From Orbilia blumenaviensis (taxonomy: Eukaryota; Ascomycota; Orbiliomycetes; Orbiliales; Orbiliaceae): DNA of 64,000 bases. The stretch covers positions 992,001-1,056,000 of the forward strand of contig JAVHNS010000003.1 of the NCBI GenBank assembly GCA_036872755.1. Direction: 5' to 3'. A program made the translations under genes and the position numbers. The stretch's first letter is position 1. Each line of letters opens with the position of its first letter. This document shows positions 1-11,128 of the stretch, in pieces. Below the pieces are notes generated by a model that saw only the letters and a list, made by a program, of their open reading frames with translations, made no database searches and was not told the origin of the DNA.

Positions 1-1827
1 CCCTCGAGTTTCGGTGGGCACGTGCTGTTATCAACCAGAGACAAGTTTATCGCATGGGAATTCGGTGAAAATCGCGTGGCGCTGCAAGAAATGGACCCGG
101 ACGAAGGGAGAGAACTGGTGTTGAAAATATACGGTCAGTCTAAAGGCGATGTTGGCGGGGATGCGCAGCTGTTTGCGGATAAAATCAACCAAAAGCTAGG
201 AGGCCTCCCATTGGCCCTCGAGCAGGGGACGACATGTGCGAGACGGCGCTGCTGGGGATTGGGGGAGTATCTGGAGAACTTGGGTGAAAACATGCCGTCG
301 ATTATTCGAGACGAGACTCAGACGAACACACACCATAAAGATATCATCACAACATTGAGCATCGCGCTGATGGGGTTGGAGGCGCAACATGTTGTGATCT
401 TTAATATAATATTAATGATGCGGCCGCAGGCTTTGCCGATGGGTATTTTAGTAGAGGGGGGCTCTGGTTTGAAAAAGTTGCCATTGAAGGTGGAGGGGTC
501 TAGCCCGAAGAAGCATTGGGCGCGAAGGTTAGTAACCAGACTGGGAGGCAGGCGGCCCCATCGAGGACCCTCGCCAGGACAGGCCACCACAGCTCAAGCA
601 GCCAGTCTATCAAACAAGGCAGGCTCCCGGATCACTGAGGCTCCGCAGACAGACGCAGATACCTTTAAATCGGCGCAGGCAATTCTTCAATCAAAGCCAG
701 AGCTGGAAAAGGCCATAGTGAGGATGGAGCAATCCTCTCTCATCCGGCGCGGGGAGGGCGGGGAGATATGGGTGCACGATCTTATTCGGGAGATCCTGCT
801 TGATGGGTTGGAGGAACGAGAGCGGAGGGATTTTCTGTCGTGCGCTGTACAAATCGTCAGACGGGCTTTCCCCAGGGCTAATAGGTTTGAGGAGAATAGA
901 AAACGCAGACTGTACCTCCCGCACATGATGGAAGTGTGCGATTTGATGAAAAGCAACGTCATGGTCAATCATGATAGGGCGTATGCGGTTTATTCGATAG
1001 CGGTGCATCTGAGTAACGATGGGGGGCTGGATCAGGCGATACTGTTGTTCGAGGAATTGCGGGAGTATCATAGGAAGGCCGATGGTGATAACAGCGTGAA
1101 TGCAATTAATGCGCTGACGGGGGTAGCAGTATGCCACCGAAATAAAGGGGAGTTCGGGCAGAGTATGGTTTTGCTCCAACAGGCGGTAGATGACATTGAA
1201 AAGTTGGAGAAAAGGGGGGAGGTTGTGAGTAGGCGCTGGAAGTTGGTTATTTTTGACGAATTAGCCTTCATATATAGAATTCTAGAAAAATATGAGGAGG
1301 CGGAAACGGAATACAGCAAGATAATTTCTGAGCTGGAAGAAATGGAACCATTAAAAATGAGAGACAAACAACTATCCAGATCCTTGCGGGGTGCCGGAAT
1401 TGCGTATGAACGGCAGGGGAATCTGGAAAGGGCGCTGGAGCTGTACGAAAGAGCCCTTGAAGGCTACAAAAGGCTGGACGGAGACGATTCTCACAACACA
1501 CTGGGTGTTATTCAAAACATGGCAGATGTCTTCCGAAAACAGAAACAGCTTGAAAAGGCGATGGAATACGCCCAACAGGCTTGGAAGGGATTCCAGAAGA
1601 TCTACGGAGACAATCACATGGGCACCACTTACAGTATTGAAATAATGGCTTATATATACAGGGACAAAGGCGAGTGCGATCTGGCACTGAAGCATTTCCA
1701 GCAGATCCTTCCCCTCTTCGAAGGGAACTTTGGAAAAGATCATCGAGACACGAAAGTAATTATTGATAATATCCAAAAATTGCGATTGGAGTTGGGCCAA
1801 GCCATGCCTTCTTCCTCTCCTTCTTGA
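1..1827 (+). CDS. NB-ARC/TPR NLR-like protein, 3' part (5' end outside window)
   Basis: The frame is open from base 1 and stops at 1825-1827, leaving 608 residues of a protein whose start is off the left edge. The first residues (HVLLSTRDK) match the strand and sensor-Arg segment of an NB-ARC ATPase, and GGLPLAL at about nt 199-222 is its GLPLA motif. A winged-helix-like segment ending in VHDLIREIL (about nt 770-800) follows. From about nt 975 to 1740 there are repeated TPR-type helical pairs, for example in AGIAYERQGNLERALELYERAL. The P-loop would lie upstream. Known family: fungal NLR-like STAND proteins, linked to non-self recognition. A basic Gly/Pro/Ala-rich stretch (about nt 460-640) interrupts the winged-helix region and could be an unspliced or species-specific insertion. 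The 3' end converges on RGP1 with 21 bp between stop codons. Confidence 0.8.
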   Translation, partial: PSSFGGHVLLSTRDKFIAWEFGENRVALQEMDPDEGRELVLKIYGQSKGDVGGDAQLFADKINQKLGGLPLALEQGTTCARRRCWGLGEYLENLGENMPSIIRDETQTNTHHKDIITTLSIALMGLEAQHVVIFNIILMMRPQALPMGILVEGGSGLKKLPLKVEGSSPKKHWARRLVTRLGGRRPHRGPSPGQATTAQAASLSNKAGSRITEAPQTDADTFKSAQAILQSKPELEKAIVRMEQSSLIRRGEGGEIWVHDLIREILLDGLEERERRDFLSCAVQIVRRAFPRANRFEENRKRRLYLPHMMEVCDLMKSNVMVNHDRAYAVYSIAVHLSNDGGLDQAILLFEELREYHRKADGDNSVNAINALTGVAVCHRNKGEFGQSMVLLQQAVDDIEKLEKRGEVVSRRWKLVIFDELAFIYRILEKYEEAETEYSKIISELEEMEPLKMRDKQLSRSLRGAGIAYERQGNLERALELYERALEGYKRLDGDDSHNTLGVIQNMADVFRKQKQLEKAMEYAQQAWKGFQKIYGDNHMGTTYSIEIMAYIYRDKGECDLALKHFQQILPLFEGNFGKDHRDTKVIIDNIQKLRLELGQAMPSSSPS

Positions 1828-1848
1828 TATTATCATTATATAATGTTA

Positions 1849-4800
1849 CTACACCACAAACCCACCATGCACCCCGCCTGCTCCACCACCACCACCACCT
1901 CCAGGCCCCCCGACATCATTCGCATAAACCCTCACCGGAATACTACAATCGAACCCATCGCACCACACATCCCTCACAGCCGCAAACAACTGGCCCCTCT
2001 CATCCTTATGCGTCCTCTCCATCAGCACCCCCTCGCGGTATCCATAATACGGAAAATACCCGTCCTGCTGCCCAGGCGTCGCCGGCACCACCTCCCCCAT
2101 CTCATTCACATGCGCAGCTGGTGACGTCGCCCCGGCGGTACTATGCTGCCGACTGTGCGCCGAATTACTAAAGCTGTGAGCTGCGATGAACTCTACCCGC
2201 AAACTCCACTTCAGTGACACTCCGGAGGTCGAGAACTCTGGTGTGCCGGACTGCGGTATTGTCGGTGAGAATGTTATCCGTTTCGAAAACAGGCACGTCT
2301 CCGTATGCTGGGCGTGCACCTTACGCGTCACCCTGTACAGCGACGAACTCGATCTTAATGCCAGACTCTGTGTTACCGTTTCATGCGTTTCAAGCGTTGC
2401 ATTTACCTAAAAAAAAGAATATAAGGCCGGAGTTAGGATCTTTTTATGTATGTATATATAAGTAATTTTAATGTATCACAACACAAACCCGTGTTGCATT
2501 TTGTTTGCACCGTAAGAGGATAAGGGTAGATGGAAGACAGCGGGAACATACGTGATAGCACGGAATCTGCGCATTCGAGAAATCAATCACCGCGATGATC
2601 GCCTCTCCTAGCTTATACGCCGGCCTCGCTAGCGACAGATTCGCAACCTGCTTCCCATTCCTAGTGATCCCAAAGATCTGTGACGCTCCCTGCGCCCCCT
2701 GCAGCTTCGTAACCGCAAAATCTATAGCTTCTTTCGCCGTAGGTTGCTCGGGGATTGCAAACGAGTTCCGACGGGATATCATTATCGATGGTGATAGGAT
2801 CCCTGTATGTCCACCTGGAGAGTGTGATCCGTTGGTTTGTGTTTCTGTGTGCAGTAGTTTCTCGGCATATTGTAGAAACTCGTCGAGTGAGGATTCAGGT
2901 TTGTTGGATTTTTTCGGTTTCTTGACAGCTGTTGTTGCCGTATCTGGTTTGTTCTCGTCGAGTGCCTTCACTTTTGCTTCATCCTTGAGCAATATGATCG
3001 GGTTCAGGAGATCGTATGTGTGCAGCCCCCCGCGAGCTGTAATATATAACACATTAGCACGATTCTTTTTTTTATCTTCTTCTCCAATAGCTGCCTCAAC
3101 AAGATAATAGGATACCCCATAGCTACCACAGGGATGCCACTGTGTTTTCCTTCTCCTTCCTCCTCTTTTTGCTGAGGTGTAGCCCGGCACACCCTCCCCT
3201 TCGGTAATTCAAAGAATAATCGATCGGTCCCAGTCTCTTAAACCACCAAGCGACCCGATCGATCCCATAACCGACCATTCCCCAGGATCCATAACACCAA
3301 CCCCCCCAGAAGCTTAAAAACAGAAAACACGAAGAAAAAAAAGACCTACCATTAACATGCGGAAACACCCTAAAAGGCACCTCAATAACCTTCGGATGCT
3401 GCACGCCCTTCCCCGGCCTCTGCGTCCCGATCACAATATTATAAACCACCTTAATCGCCTTGCCCTTATGCGTCGGCGGCAGCTGCTTCGGCAGCGTAAA
3501 AGTGTATGTATAAGATTTACTCTCCCCGGGCGCCAGCTTCAAGTCCACAAATAATATAGACTGCGGCGTGGAGAGTATCGGTACCGATCTCGAGTCTGGT
3601 GATATATCCCGTTAGCATCTCTCCCCCCAACCAAACCCACTTCGAAAGCTTTTTTTTTTTATTAAAAAAAAAAAACGTACTGGCAATATTCTTCATCTCC
3701 GCAATCGTACTAACATTCCCACCATTAATCAAACTCCCCAGTCCACTCGTAATCCCACTGGTAATCCCACTCGTAATCCCGTTCTGAAACCCATTCGACA
3801 GATTCCCCCACCCAAGCCCTCCAAACAACCCACTCTGATTCTTCCTCGTCTCAATTCCCACAACACCACCTCCCATCTGCCCCCCCACTATCCCTTTCCT
3901 CTTAACCTCTTCAAATGATCCAGTTTGTACCAACGACCCATCGAGCATGAAACTACCCTGTACCTGCGCATACCCCATCATAAGCACCTCCGGAGCTCTA
4001 GTTGTGGTTGAATTCCCAGATAGCAAGCTTGATCTCCGACTATGACTTCCCTGACGCATGAGTAGCCGCTGATTAAGCTGTGTGTCGAAATCAGATAGTA
4101 ATGTATCCGTAGTGCTATTCGGTAACGAATAGAAATCAATGCTTGAGCGAGGAGTATTATCATCACTCATGATCTGGGAGTTTATAACCTTGCTGGGCGG
4201 GACATGTTCGAATTCTGAGGTGGAATTGTTGGATTCCTCTGCCGGACTGACTAATTCTATATTGGCCACGGCGGGGAGGAGGAGGTCGGATGCGTAGGGT
4301 GAGTCGGACTTGTTCGCTCCGGTTTTTGGAGAGTCCTTCGCGGATGTTGGAGGTGTGTTTGCGGTTGGGGGGAATTTGAAGGATTTGTTTAGGGATCCAT
4401 TGGTGACGTGTCTTGGGCTTGGATTACGTCGGGGAGAGGTAACGGAGAAGGATGTGAGAGATTCTTCAATATGGTGCGTCGGCGTCTGGGTTCTATCATG
4501 CCTTCTGGGAAGAGTAGCTATATAGTAGCTCAATTAGCATTCACAATTCATCAAACATAAACCCCCCCCCAAAAAAAAAGAGAAACAGAGACAGTAAAAG
4601 AAAAGCGCATACCGGACTGTGGTCCCGCTCCAAAAGCACCAACCATCGGACTCCTCTTCGGATTATAACTCAAACTCGTACTCCTCGAATGCGGCGTCGA
4701 CCTTCTCCCCGGCGTCCTAGCCTGCACATCCCCACCAGCATCCGACCCGATCGATACAATCGATATCGACCGTTTATGCTTATGCCCAGCACTCCCCAAC

Positions 4801-5285
4801 ACTCCCTCCATAGTACTACTCCCCTGCGTCGTCGCCGTCATCGGACGAACCGTACTCGCCGCCGGCGACGACCCAGATGGCGTCCCCTGCTGCTGCTGGT
4901 GCGTTAACCGTCTCGCACTCGACGGCGTCGACAGCGACAGGCTCGGCCGGTGTTTTCGAGCGTTAGCGGTTGAAATACTACCCGGTCGTTGTTTTCGTGA
5001 TGAAGACGAAGACGACGAACCGGATGCCGACTTCTCGGCCGCGGCGAGTGATAGCGGTGGTTGTTTGCTACGTCGTTCATGGTATGGGGTTTTGGAGGAA
5101 TCGGGGTGTTCTGCTATACTGCCGTTGATGGGACGGGATGAAGTGGTACGGTGGTGGTTGTGGTGGTTGTGGGTACCCGGTGCCGGGGCGATGTTTCGAA
5201 AGGTAATGGTGCATTCGATGTCCTCGCCGGCAAAGACAGCGGCTTTATCGCCGAATGAGACGAAGACTCGGATATTCGAGGACAT
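1849..5285 (-). CDS. RGP1: Rgp1 homologue, Ric1-Rgp1 GEF subunit
   Basis: Five exons give 932 aa: 5285-4613, 4517-3681, 3595-3350, 3036-2552, 2406-1849. All phases agree and every boundary is GT-AG, with clear CTAAC branch sites in introns 2 and 4. In yeast Rgp1 pairs with Ric1 as the nucleotide exchange factor for the Golgi GTPase Ypt6 (Rab6). The N-terminus (VFAGEDIECTITFRNIAP) is the arrestin-like Rgp1 start. Later diagnostic blocks are LKLAPGESKSYTYTFTLP, the exon 4 VNARGGLHTYDLLNP join, and the exon 5 block with SPTIPQSGTPEFSTSGVSL. Long Ser/Arg/Pro-rich linkers (residues about 50-450) separate the strands, as is usual in Pezizomycotina. The C-terminus has an extra Gly run after VPVRVY-type sequence. 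Intron 3 (3037-3349, 313 nt) is long for this window and could hide a small error. Confidence 0.88.
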
Positions 5286-7772
5286 TGGTGTTTATTATTA
5301 TTATCCTTTTTTCTATTCTGGATTGTGATTTTTTTTCGGCGTGTGTTCGGTTGGTGGATGGATTGGTAGGTGGGTTGGCGGCGCGGGGGGTTGAGAGGTT
5401 GGTAGGTTTCCCAGCTAGCTCAAGTACCTTAACTTCTGATAGCGATAGATGTTCGATGACGAAGGACCGGATTGGACAGCAGGAAAGCGTTGCACCAGAA
5501 GAAGAACAAGAATAAACCAATTATACACAGGTATCACGATGGATAAGAAACGGGATAGAAAAAAATTAAAAAAAAATAAAAGTCGAATTGGAGATTACTT
5601 CGGACTCGCGGTCGGCGTCCGGATGGTGAAGGTGCTGAAAGGTCCGGGAGCGGGAAGGGGGAGGTGGTCCATTGTAGTTGATCAGATCAGATCAATTATG
5701 TTGAATGTCTGCGGGCTGAAACGGACGGGCTGGGCCTTTTTCCTCTGTTTGGTTGATGAACGTGTTGTTGCCTGTCCGCGCCCGCCAGGAACCGCTTCAA
5801 GCTTTTGCCCTCCAGCTGAGAACCCCCCTGTTCGAGACGAGGTTTAATTCCGTGCTTCCCGCTTTTTTTGCTCGACGAACGATCCTAGTACCATGCTTCC
5901 CCCGATCTTGTAATGTATGTATGTATGCTGGCTAATGTGATCTGGTATGCTGATGGATAATGACAGATGCTAGCGGCCGGGTAGTCAGGAACAGGTACAG
6001 GTTCCCTATCAAGACCAGCTATTAATTCACCCGATTGAATGGTAGATATTCCCCGTTTTAAAAAAATTTTTGACGCAATCTACTTGGCTCAGGTATGGAT
6101 ATGCAGGTCCCGATTCCTTATCATCTTAAGGGGTCTGCTTTCGGATCAAATTTATTCCACATTGCATATTCAATCTATTTAAACAAAATTTCAGATTCCC
6201 ATAACCTCGTTCAAACCTAGCCGACTAAAATAATACATGAATGTAACCCAACTTCTTTTCTAAACGTTACTACCGGCTTTCCTTCCCCGCATTGGGGAAG
6301 AGCAGGCCAAGCAGAACAAGCGAGCTTGGACCTACGCGCGACAAGACTCGAAAAAAATCCAACAATGCACCGGGTTGAAGACTATTTCGTCGGATCTTAT
6401 GGTAGGGCTGCAGCTTTCATAGGGCCAAGCAGATGGCGTTACCAAAATTACGTAAATACAGGAATAATCGAGAGTTGTTTGCTTAAATTAACCTTCATTC
6501 TTACGAAGATATTATACCTCAATGTGTTCTGCTTCGTTACGGGACCGCATCGATACGCTTCTGTTGGATAGAGCACATCTCTGGACTATCCCTTAGCTTC
6601 CTAATATTACTATACAAAGCAGACTGTTATACGGGATGGCTGCGTTTATATATATCAAAACGAACAGTGTTTGTAAAGAATAACTATGACCAGTTAATCA
6701 GGCATCAATCACTAGGCATTGAAGTAGGATTATTTACTCCGCCAGTAGACATACTAACAAGCCTGGTTCTCCGGAAATCTTTTACAAAATTCCACATAGT
6801 TAGAGACGGGAAATATAATCCTATCATCTATAATACAAAGCCTTTATATTACAATCACCAAGACACCTTGCGCAGAGTCAGAGGCCAGTCCTATTGTATA
6901 ACCATCACAGAAGTGAGATCCTGCCCCACCATTAAGTTATGGATATCTGTATGTAAGATCGGACATGATATTCAACCTTTACCACCAAAATATTTGGGTC
7001 ATATTTAATCTACACTTATGAGCCGCTTTGAATCAGTGGCTTGATTTAAGCTATATACCTATGCATTAGCCACGGCAGACGATAAGTATATCGTATAGGA
7101 GAAAGAAAAGAAAAATAAAACCAGCTTCTAACATACCTACACAGTACATACACCAAAAGCAACCACCTAACCATCCCACTCCCAGACTAACCATAGCAAG
7201 GTACATACCCAAAACCTGTCATCTTCCAGCAACGTGGGTCCTTCAAAACCTTTTCCCGGAACTCATGTCCCCTTTTTCTTTTTCATTTTTTAAATTTTGG
7301 GGGTATAATACCGTTTCAGCTAGGGTATTTATGATATATCGATATATATATAGCGCCAATTATTGTTTGACATGTGTAGATCCCTTATACCCGGTCTTGG
7401 TCTTTGGGACTTGCTTGCGCGGGTGGAGTTGCTTTTGGGGTTGCTCGGGTGGGTATAATTTTGGAGGTGTAAAGCGAGGGTGGGTTAGCGTGGGTGGAAG
7501 TCCAACGAGACCAGGTGGAAGGGGTTAATGTGGTCTTGTTTGTAGGTCAACGCGGGTTTGGTGTTGGATTTTTGTGTGGAGCTTTGGCCTTTTAGACTTG
7601 TGTTCTGGATGGTGATATCGAATGCCATGGAGAGTTGGATCTATCACGAAGTCACAATGGGGTCAAAACTAATTCTTAGGTATCTCGAGATATCTGTCTA
7701 TTGATCAATCTATAGACCCAGTAGCCCTGTAGTCCTAATATATACATAAAATTATGTGTACGTATATACAAT
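5286..7772. other. Intergenic, no gene seen
   Basis: This 2.5-kb gap lies between two minus-strand genes. The first 600 bases are GC-rich and are probably the RGP1 promoter and leader. From about 5940 to 7250 it is AT-rich with short open frames lacking domains, splice logic or signal peptides. I see no RNA gene or repeat. Confidence 0.6.
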
Positions 7773-8810
7773 TTATTTGCCAGTCCTCTTCGCCCCAGAC
7801 TCCTTGCACAAATAATCCATATCTGCCTGCTTCAAATTATCATTGCCCGCCAAAAACCTAAGCGTCTTATCCGAATAAGGCGACCCGGGCCACAACCCAT
7901 TCTTACAGAAATTCTGCTTCCCAAGTGGTGGAAAGGCCTCTTCAGGCCCATCAACCTGCTGTACAGGAATACACCCTCCAAAGGGTCCATTAGGAGCATC
8001 ATCTTTACACCTAATAAGACACATCCTCTCCAATGTATCCTTCTTCTTCTCACCAATCGTTGTGCCTTTGCAATCCAGATCCTTTGGTAAGATGGCGCCG
8101 ACGTACCAGTCTTGGTTTTTGCAGAGGTTGGCGCCGTAGAGGCCTAGACAGTCTTTCCCGGTTGTTTCCATCGGGACGAAGTTCTGTCCTGTACCGCTTT
8201 GATCGATCTCGCAGGAGTATGGGCCGCCGCCATCGGTGTTTTGTTGGGACATGGTGACGTTCACCCAGCCTCCTGCCGTGACCTTTGCGATCAAATTGCG
8301 GTCGACCATCCATTCGATCCATGATGTGGTATTAAGCCTTCCGGTGTTATACATCGGAAACCTGGCGTCTGTACCCTTCAAAGCCGGGGTATCGACAATA
8401 TAATACCTAGAACTACTAACATAGTACGTCCTCCCGCAACCCGGTAAATTCCGTTTCCGACAGGCCTTGCAGTTCGGATCGTACGCCACAAAACACTTTT
8501 TACAGCTCTTATCGCCTTTGCATTTGGCGCATTCGGTATCGTAGATGGGACATTTTTTACAGTACCATTTGTCACCTGCTTTCGTGGCTCCTCCGGAGCC
8601 GTTGGGAGCCATGGTGGGGTCGCTGAAGACGGTGACATCACGTTGGTTGTTTATCCTAGCGCCGTTCACGCGGTTGGTGTTTTCGAGGAAACCGATGCCG
8701 TAGGTTTTTTGGGAGGGGTCGGCGTTCCCGTACGCGTTGGTTATGAGGACGTGGGAGAGGGTGAAGGGGAGGTTGAGGGCGAGGAGGGTGTAGGTTTTTG
8801 TGAAATGCAT
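7773..8810 (-). CDS. Secreted Egh16-like (DUF3129) protein with inserted Cys cluster
   Basis: A single exon of 345 aa with signal peptide MHFTKTYTLLALNLPFTLSHV. The family signature is clear: an N-terminal VLITNAYGNAD segment in place of the usual HG-start, then DGGGPYSCEIDQSGTG (about residues 195-210), and CLIRCKDDAPNGPFGGC followed by PVQQ (about 265-287). This is the Egh16-like family (Pfam PF11327), which includes appressorium-expressed GAS proteins of plant pathogens and is widespread in fungi contacting plants or invertebrates; its biochemical activity is unknown. The odd part is residues about 80-125: YCKKC, CAKC, CKKC, CKAC, a dense CxxC cluster resembling zinc-ribbon or knuckle spacing that I do not know from the family core. 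Flanking sequence aligns with the family on both sides, so it is an insertion and not a fusion. Confidence 0.85.
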   Translation of the reverse strand: MHFTKTYTLLALNLPFTLSHVLITNAYGNADPSQKTYGIGFLENTNRVNGARINNQRDVTVFSDPTMAPNGSGGATKAGDKWYCKKCPIYDTECAKCKGDKSCKKCFVAYDPNCKACRKRNLPGCGRTYYVSSSRYYIVDTPALKGTDARFPMYNTGRLNTTSWIEWMVDRNLIAKVTAGGWVNVTMSQQNTDGGGPYSCEIDQSGTGQNFVPMETTGKDCLGLYGANLCKNQDWYVGAILPKDLDCKGTTIGEKKKDTLERMCLIRCKDDAPNGPFGGCIPVQQVDGPEEAFPPLGKQNFCKNGLWPGSPYSDKTLRFLAGNDNLKQADMDYLCKESGAKRTGK

Positions 8811-10860
8811 TTTTGTTTTTTTGGGGGATAAAATACAGCTATCAGATCTAAAATATCTATATCTCGAACTGGGAATATGATCGAAAAGAGCGACTGTTCG
8901 AGTGGAGAATGAGAGGCTGAAGCTGGAGCTAAGGAGCGTGGTGAAGATCTGTTTCCTTAATTATGCCTCAACTTTTGCAGATATTTATACTTATCCAGAG
9001 AGGCTGCCGAGACTGCCGGTTACCTCGTATTCACTTCTTAACCATAAGAATAGGCCAAGACAAACAGTTAATGCCATTATTCAAATGTACCTACATGACA
9101 TCATTGTATTATAGCATATATATATCACGCTGTGGACCATACTCGTAGTAAACCACCGCTAGGAGCGAGAGCTGGGTTCCAAGGTGTATTTATAGTCCAG
9201 TTGAAACGTTACAACACTTAATGCCTGAATAGTTACACAACCAAGGCCAGTTTTCCGAGTCCCAGACCCGTCGATGTCGGCAGGAACCCTCCGTTCCGGG
9301 ATGACAATAGGCGAGCGTGACACAAAAAAAAAGAACTTGCGTTTTTGGGCTACCCCTTGCGATAGGAATTATGTAGCAACATTGTACTGTATAGGTGAGC
9401 AGGTTTTATTAATAAGAAGGAAAGAAAAAGGTTTAAAAAAGGCAAAAAGACCCTTAAAAATGGATATACGCATATGTATGTGGATATGGACCAATTGGAC
9501 CTCGAGGAAGTCTGCGGGTCGGGAATGAGACAGTCGACTAGTCCTGAAGTTGTTGTTTTTTGTTCGGTTCAAGATTCCTATGTGGCGGATGCAAGTAAAT
9601 GTGGTTGTGGTAGATAATTGATAAACGGGTTGAACAATTGATAGTTTGCTTAAAAGCCTCAACTATAATATGAATTTAAGGTTCTGATTGTCCTGACTTC
9701 CAAAATACAGTAAAAACTGGTCTCGAGTCATAACCCAGGTGGACCTATATGTCGCGGTCGGGCTCGCTGATCTTGTAGTAACAGTCCAGGTGGACCTATA
9801 CGTCGCGGTGGGCTCGCTGGACTCGCTTTGGCTGGAAACACCGCTTAATGAACCTAGCGGCTAAACATTTCCGCGGACCGGAGTTAAAATTTGATTGCAA
9901 TCGAGTTTCGGGTATTGATACCATCAAGCGGTACCCGAGGATATATAGATCTGGAAGCGGCTGCAGCCTCGTTGATCGCTCGGCCGTAGATTTTAGGTTT
10001 TTTTTTTCTACATTACGGGTGCATTAATCGATCTCTCTAGCGTGCCGAGAAGATCTTGAAGACAGTAGGTTAAAGCATACTTTTGGGAAACTCGGTTACC
10101 CTTGCGTATACCGCGTCGACACAGGTCGTCTGGTTAGTTACGTTAGTAGACACTTAGAAACGTTACTAATGTAAAAATGGACATGTATCTGCAAATATTC
10201 TATCGGAGTAAATTTAAGCGTGTAACGTCGTCGTCACCTTAGCTGGCTTATTAGCCTCGTAGCGGGCCTGCTAGCGTTGTGCTACAATGTTCAGGGTCCA
10301 CTTGGTTTTTTTTCTTTTTATTATCATTATCTTCGCATGAACTGTAAGGTGTAGCATGTGTGAGAGCGCCCAAAGTACTCGAATATGTTCGAGGTATGTC
10401 AATAAGGTTTCTCCGATGTTGACTGTCCTCACCAACAGCCGCCCAATCCAGCTTGCTCCGCAGGATCACAGGCACAAGCCAGAACATGCGCACATTATCA
10501 GACGTCTCGACATTCCATTATCGCATTGATGATCCCATGGTTCGTCTTTCATGAACTCTATTGTTACGATTATTGCAACTGCAATTGTTATTGTTATTGC
10601 TAGAATAAGGTTCAGCGATCTGGGTATGTAGGTAGATTGATTACTGAACAAGATGGGTCAAGGGAGGGGCTTTCGGCCGGAAATTTGAATTATGGACCTA
10701 GCTAGATCGCGGGGAAGAAATAGCATAGAGCAAGATGCAAAAGTTCTGAATATGCAAGATGGCTACATAGGCTAGAGTTTACGGAATATTCCGGTGCTGG
10801 TAGTGGGTACCATCGTGATCCTAAGGTTCTCCGCAATCCCTTCTTTTCTTCGAGATTATC
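8811..10860. other. Intergenic, AT-rich, with a short direct repeat
   Basis: No gene supported. Short frames here lack domains. It contains the 35-bp direct repeat at 9735-9819. The left end is the promoter of the minus-strand Egh16-like gene, whose ATG is preceded by CAAAA. Confidence 0.55.
9735..9819. repeat. Two-copy direct repeat, 34-35 bp
   Basis: CCAGGTGGACCTATATGTCG at 9735 and CCAGGTGGACCTATACGTCG at 9786 begin two copies that both run on to a GGGCTCGCTG end. They differ by one transition and one single-base indel, and start 51 bp apart. Function unknown. Confidence 0.8.
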
Positions 10861-10864
10861 CACC

Positions 10865-10872
10865 TATATAAA
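10865..10872 (+). promoter_or_regulatory. TATA box of the KTIT-repeat secreted protein gene
   Basis: TATATAAA is followed by a pyrimidine-rich stretch and a leader of about 230 nt before the ATG at 11129. The leader contains a duplicated TTGCACACTCTCATTAAA (11002-11019 and 11028-11045). Confidence 0.55.
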
Positions 10873-11128
10873 CATGCCTTCCGCTTCACATCTTCTTTCC
10901 CCTTTTCTTAATCCCCATCGACTGATACTCTTCTATCATCGACCGACACGACGGAGCACATCTTCTGATCGAAGTGCACACACATTCATTAAAAACGCAG
11001 TTTGCACACTCTCATTAAATCGCAAGCTTGCACACTCTCATTAAACCCCAAAAGCACTTCCATCCATCTACCCCAAACCAAAACTTTCCTCTCATTTTCA
11101 AGTTTCCGTTTGGAAGATCGATCTCAAG

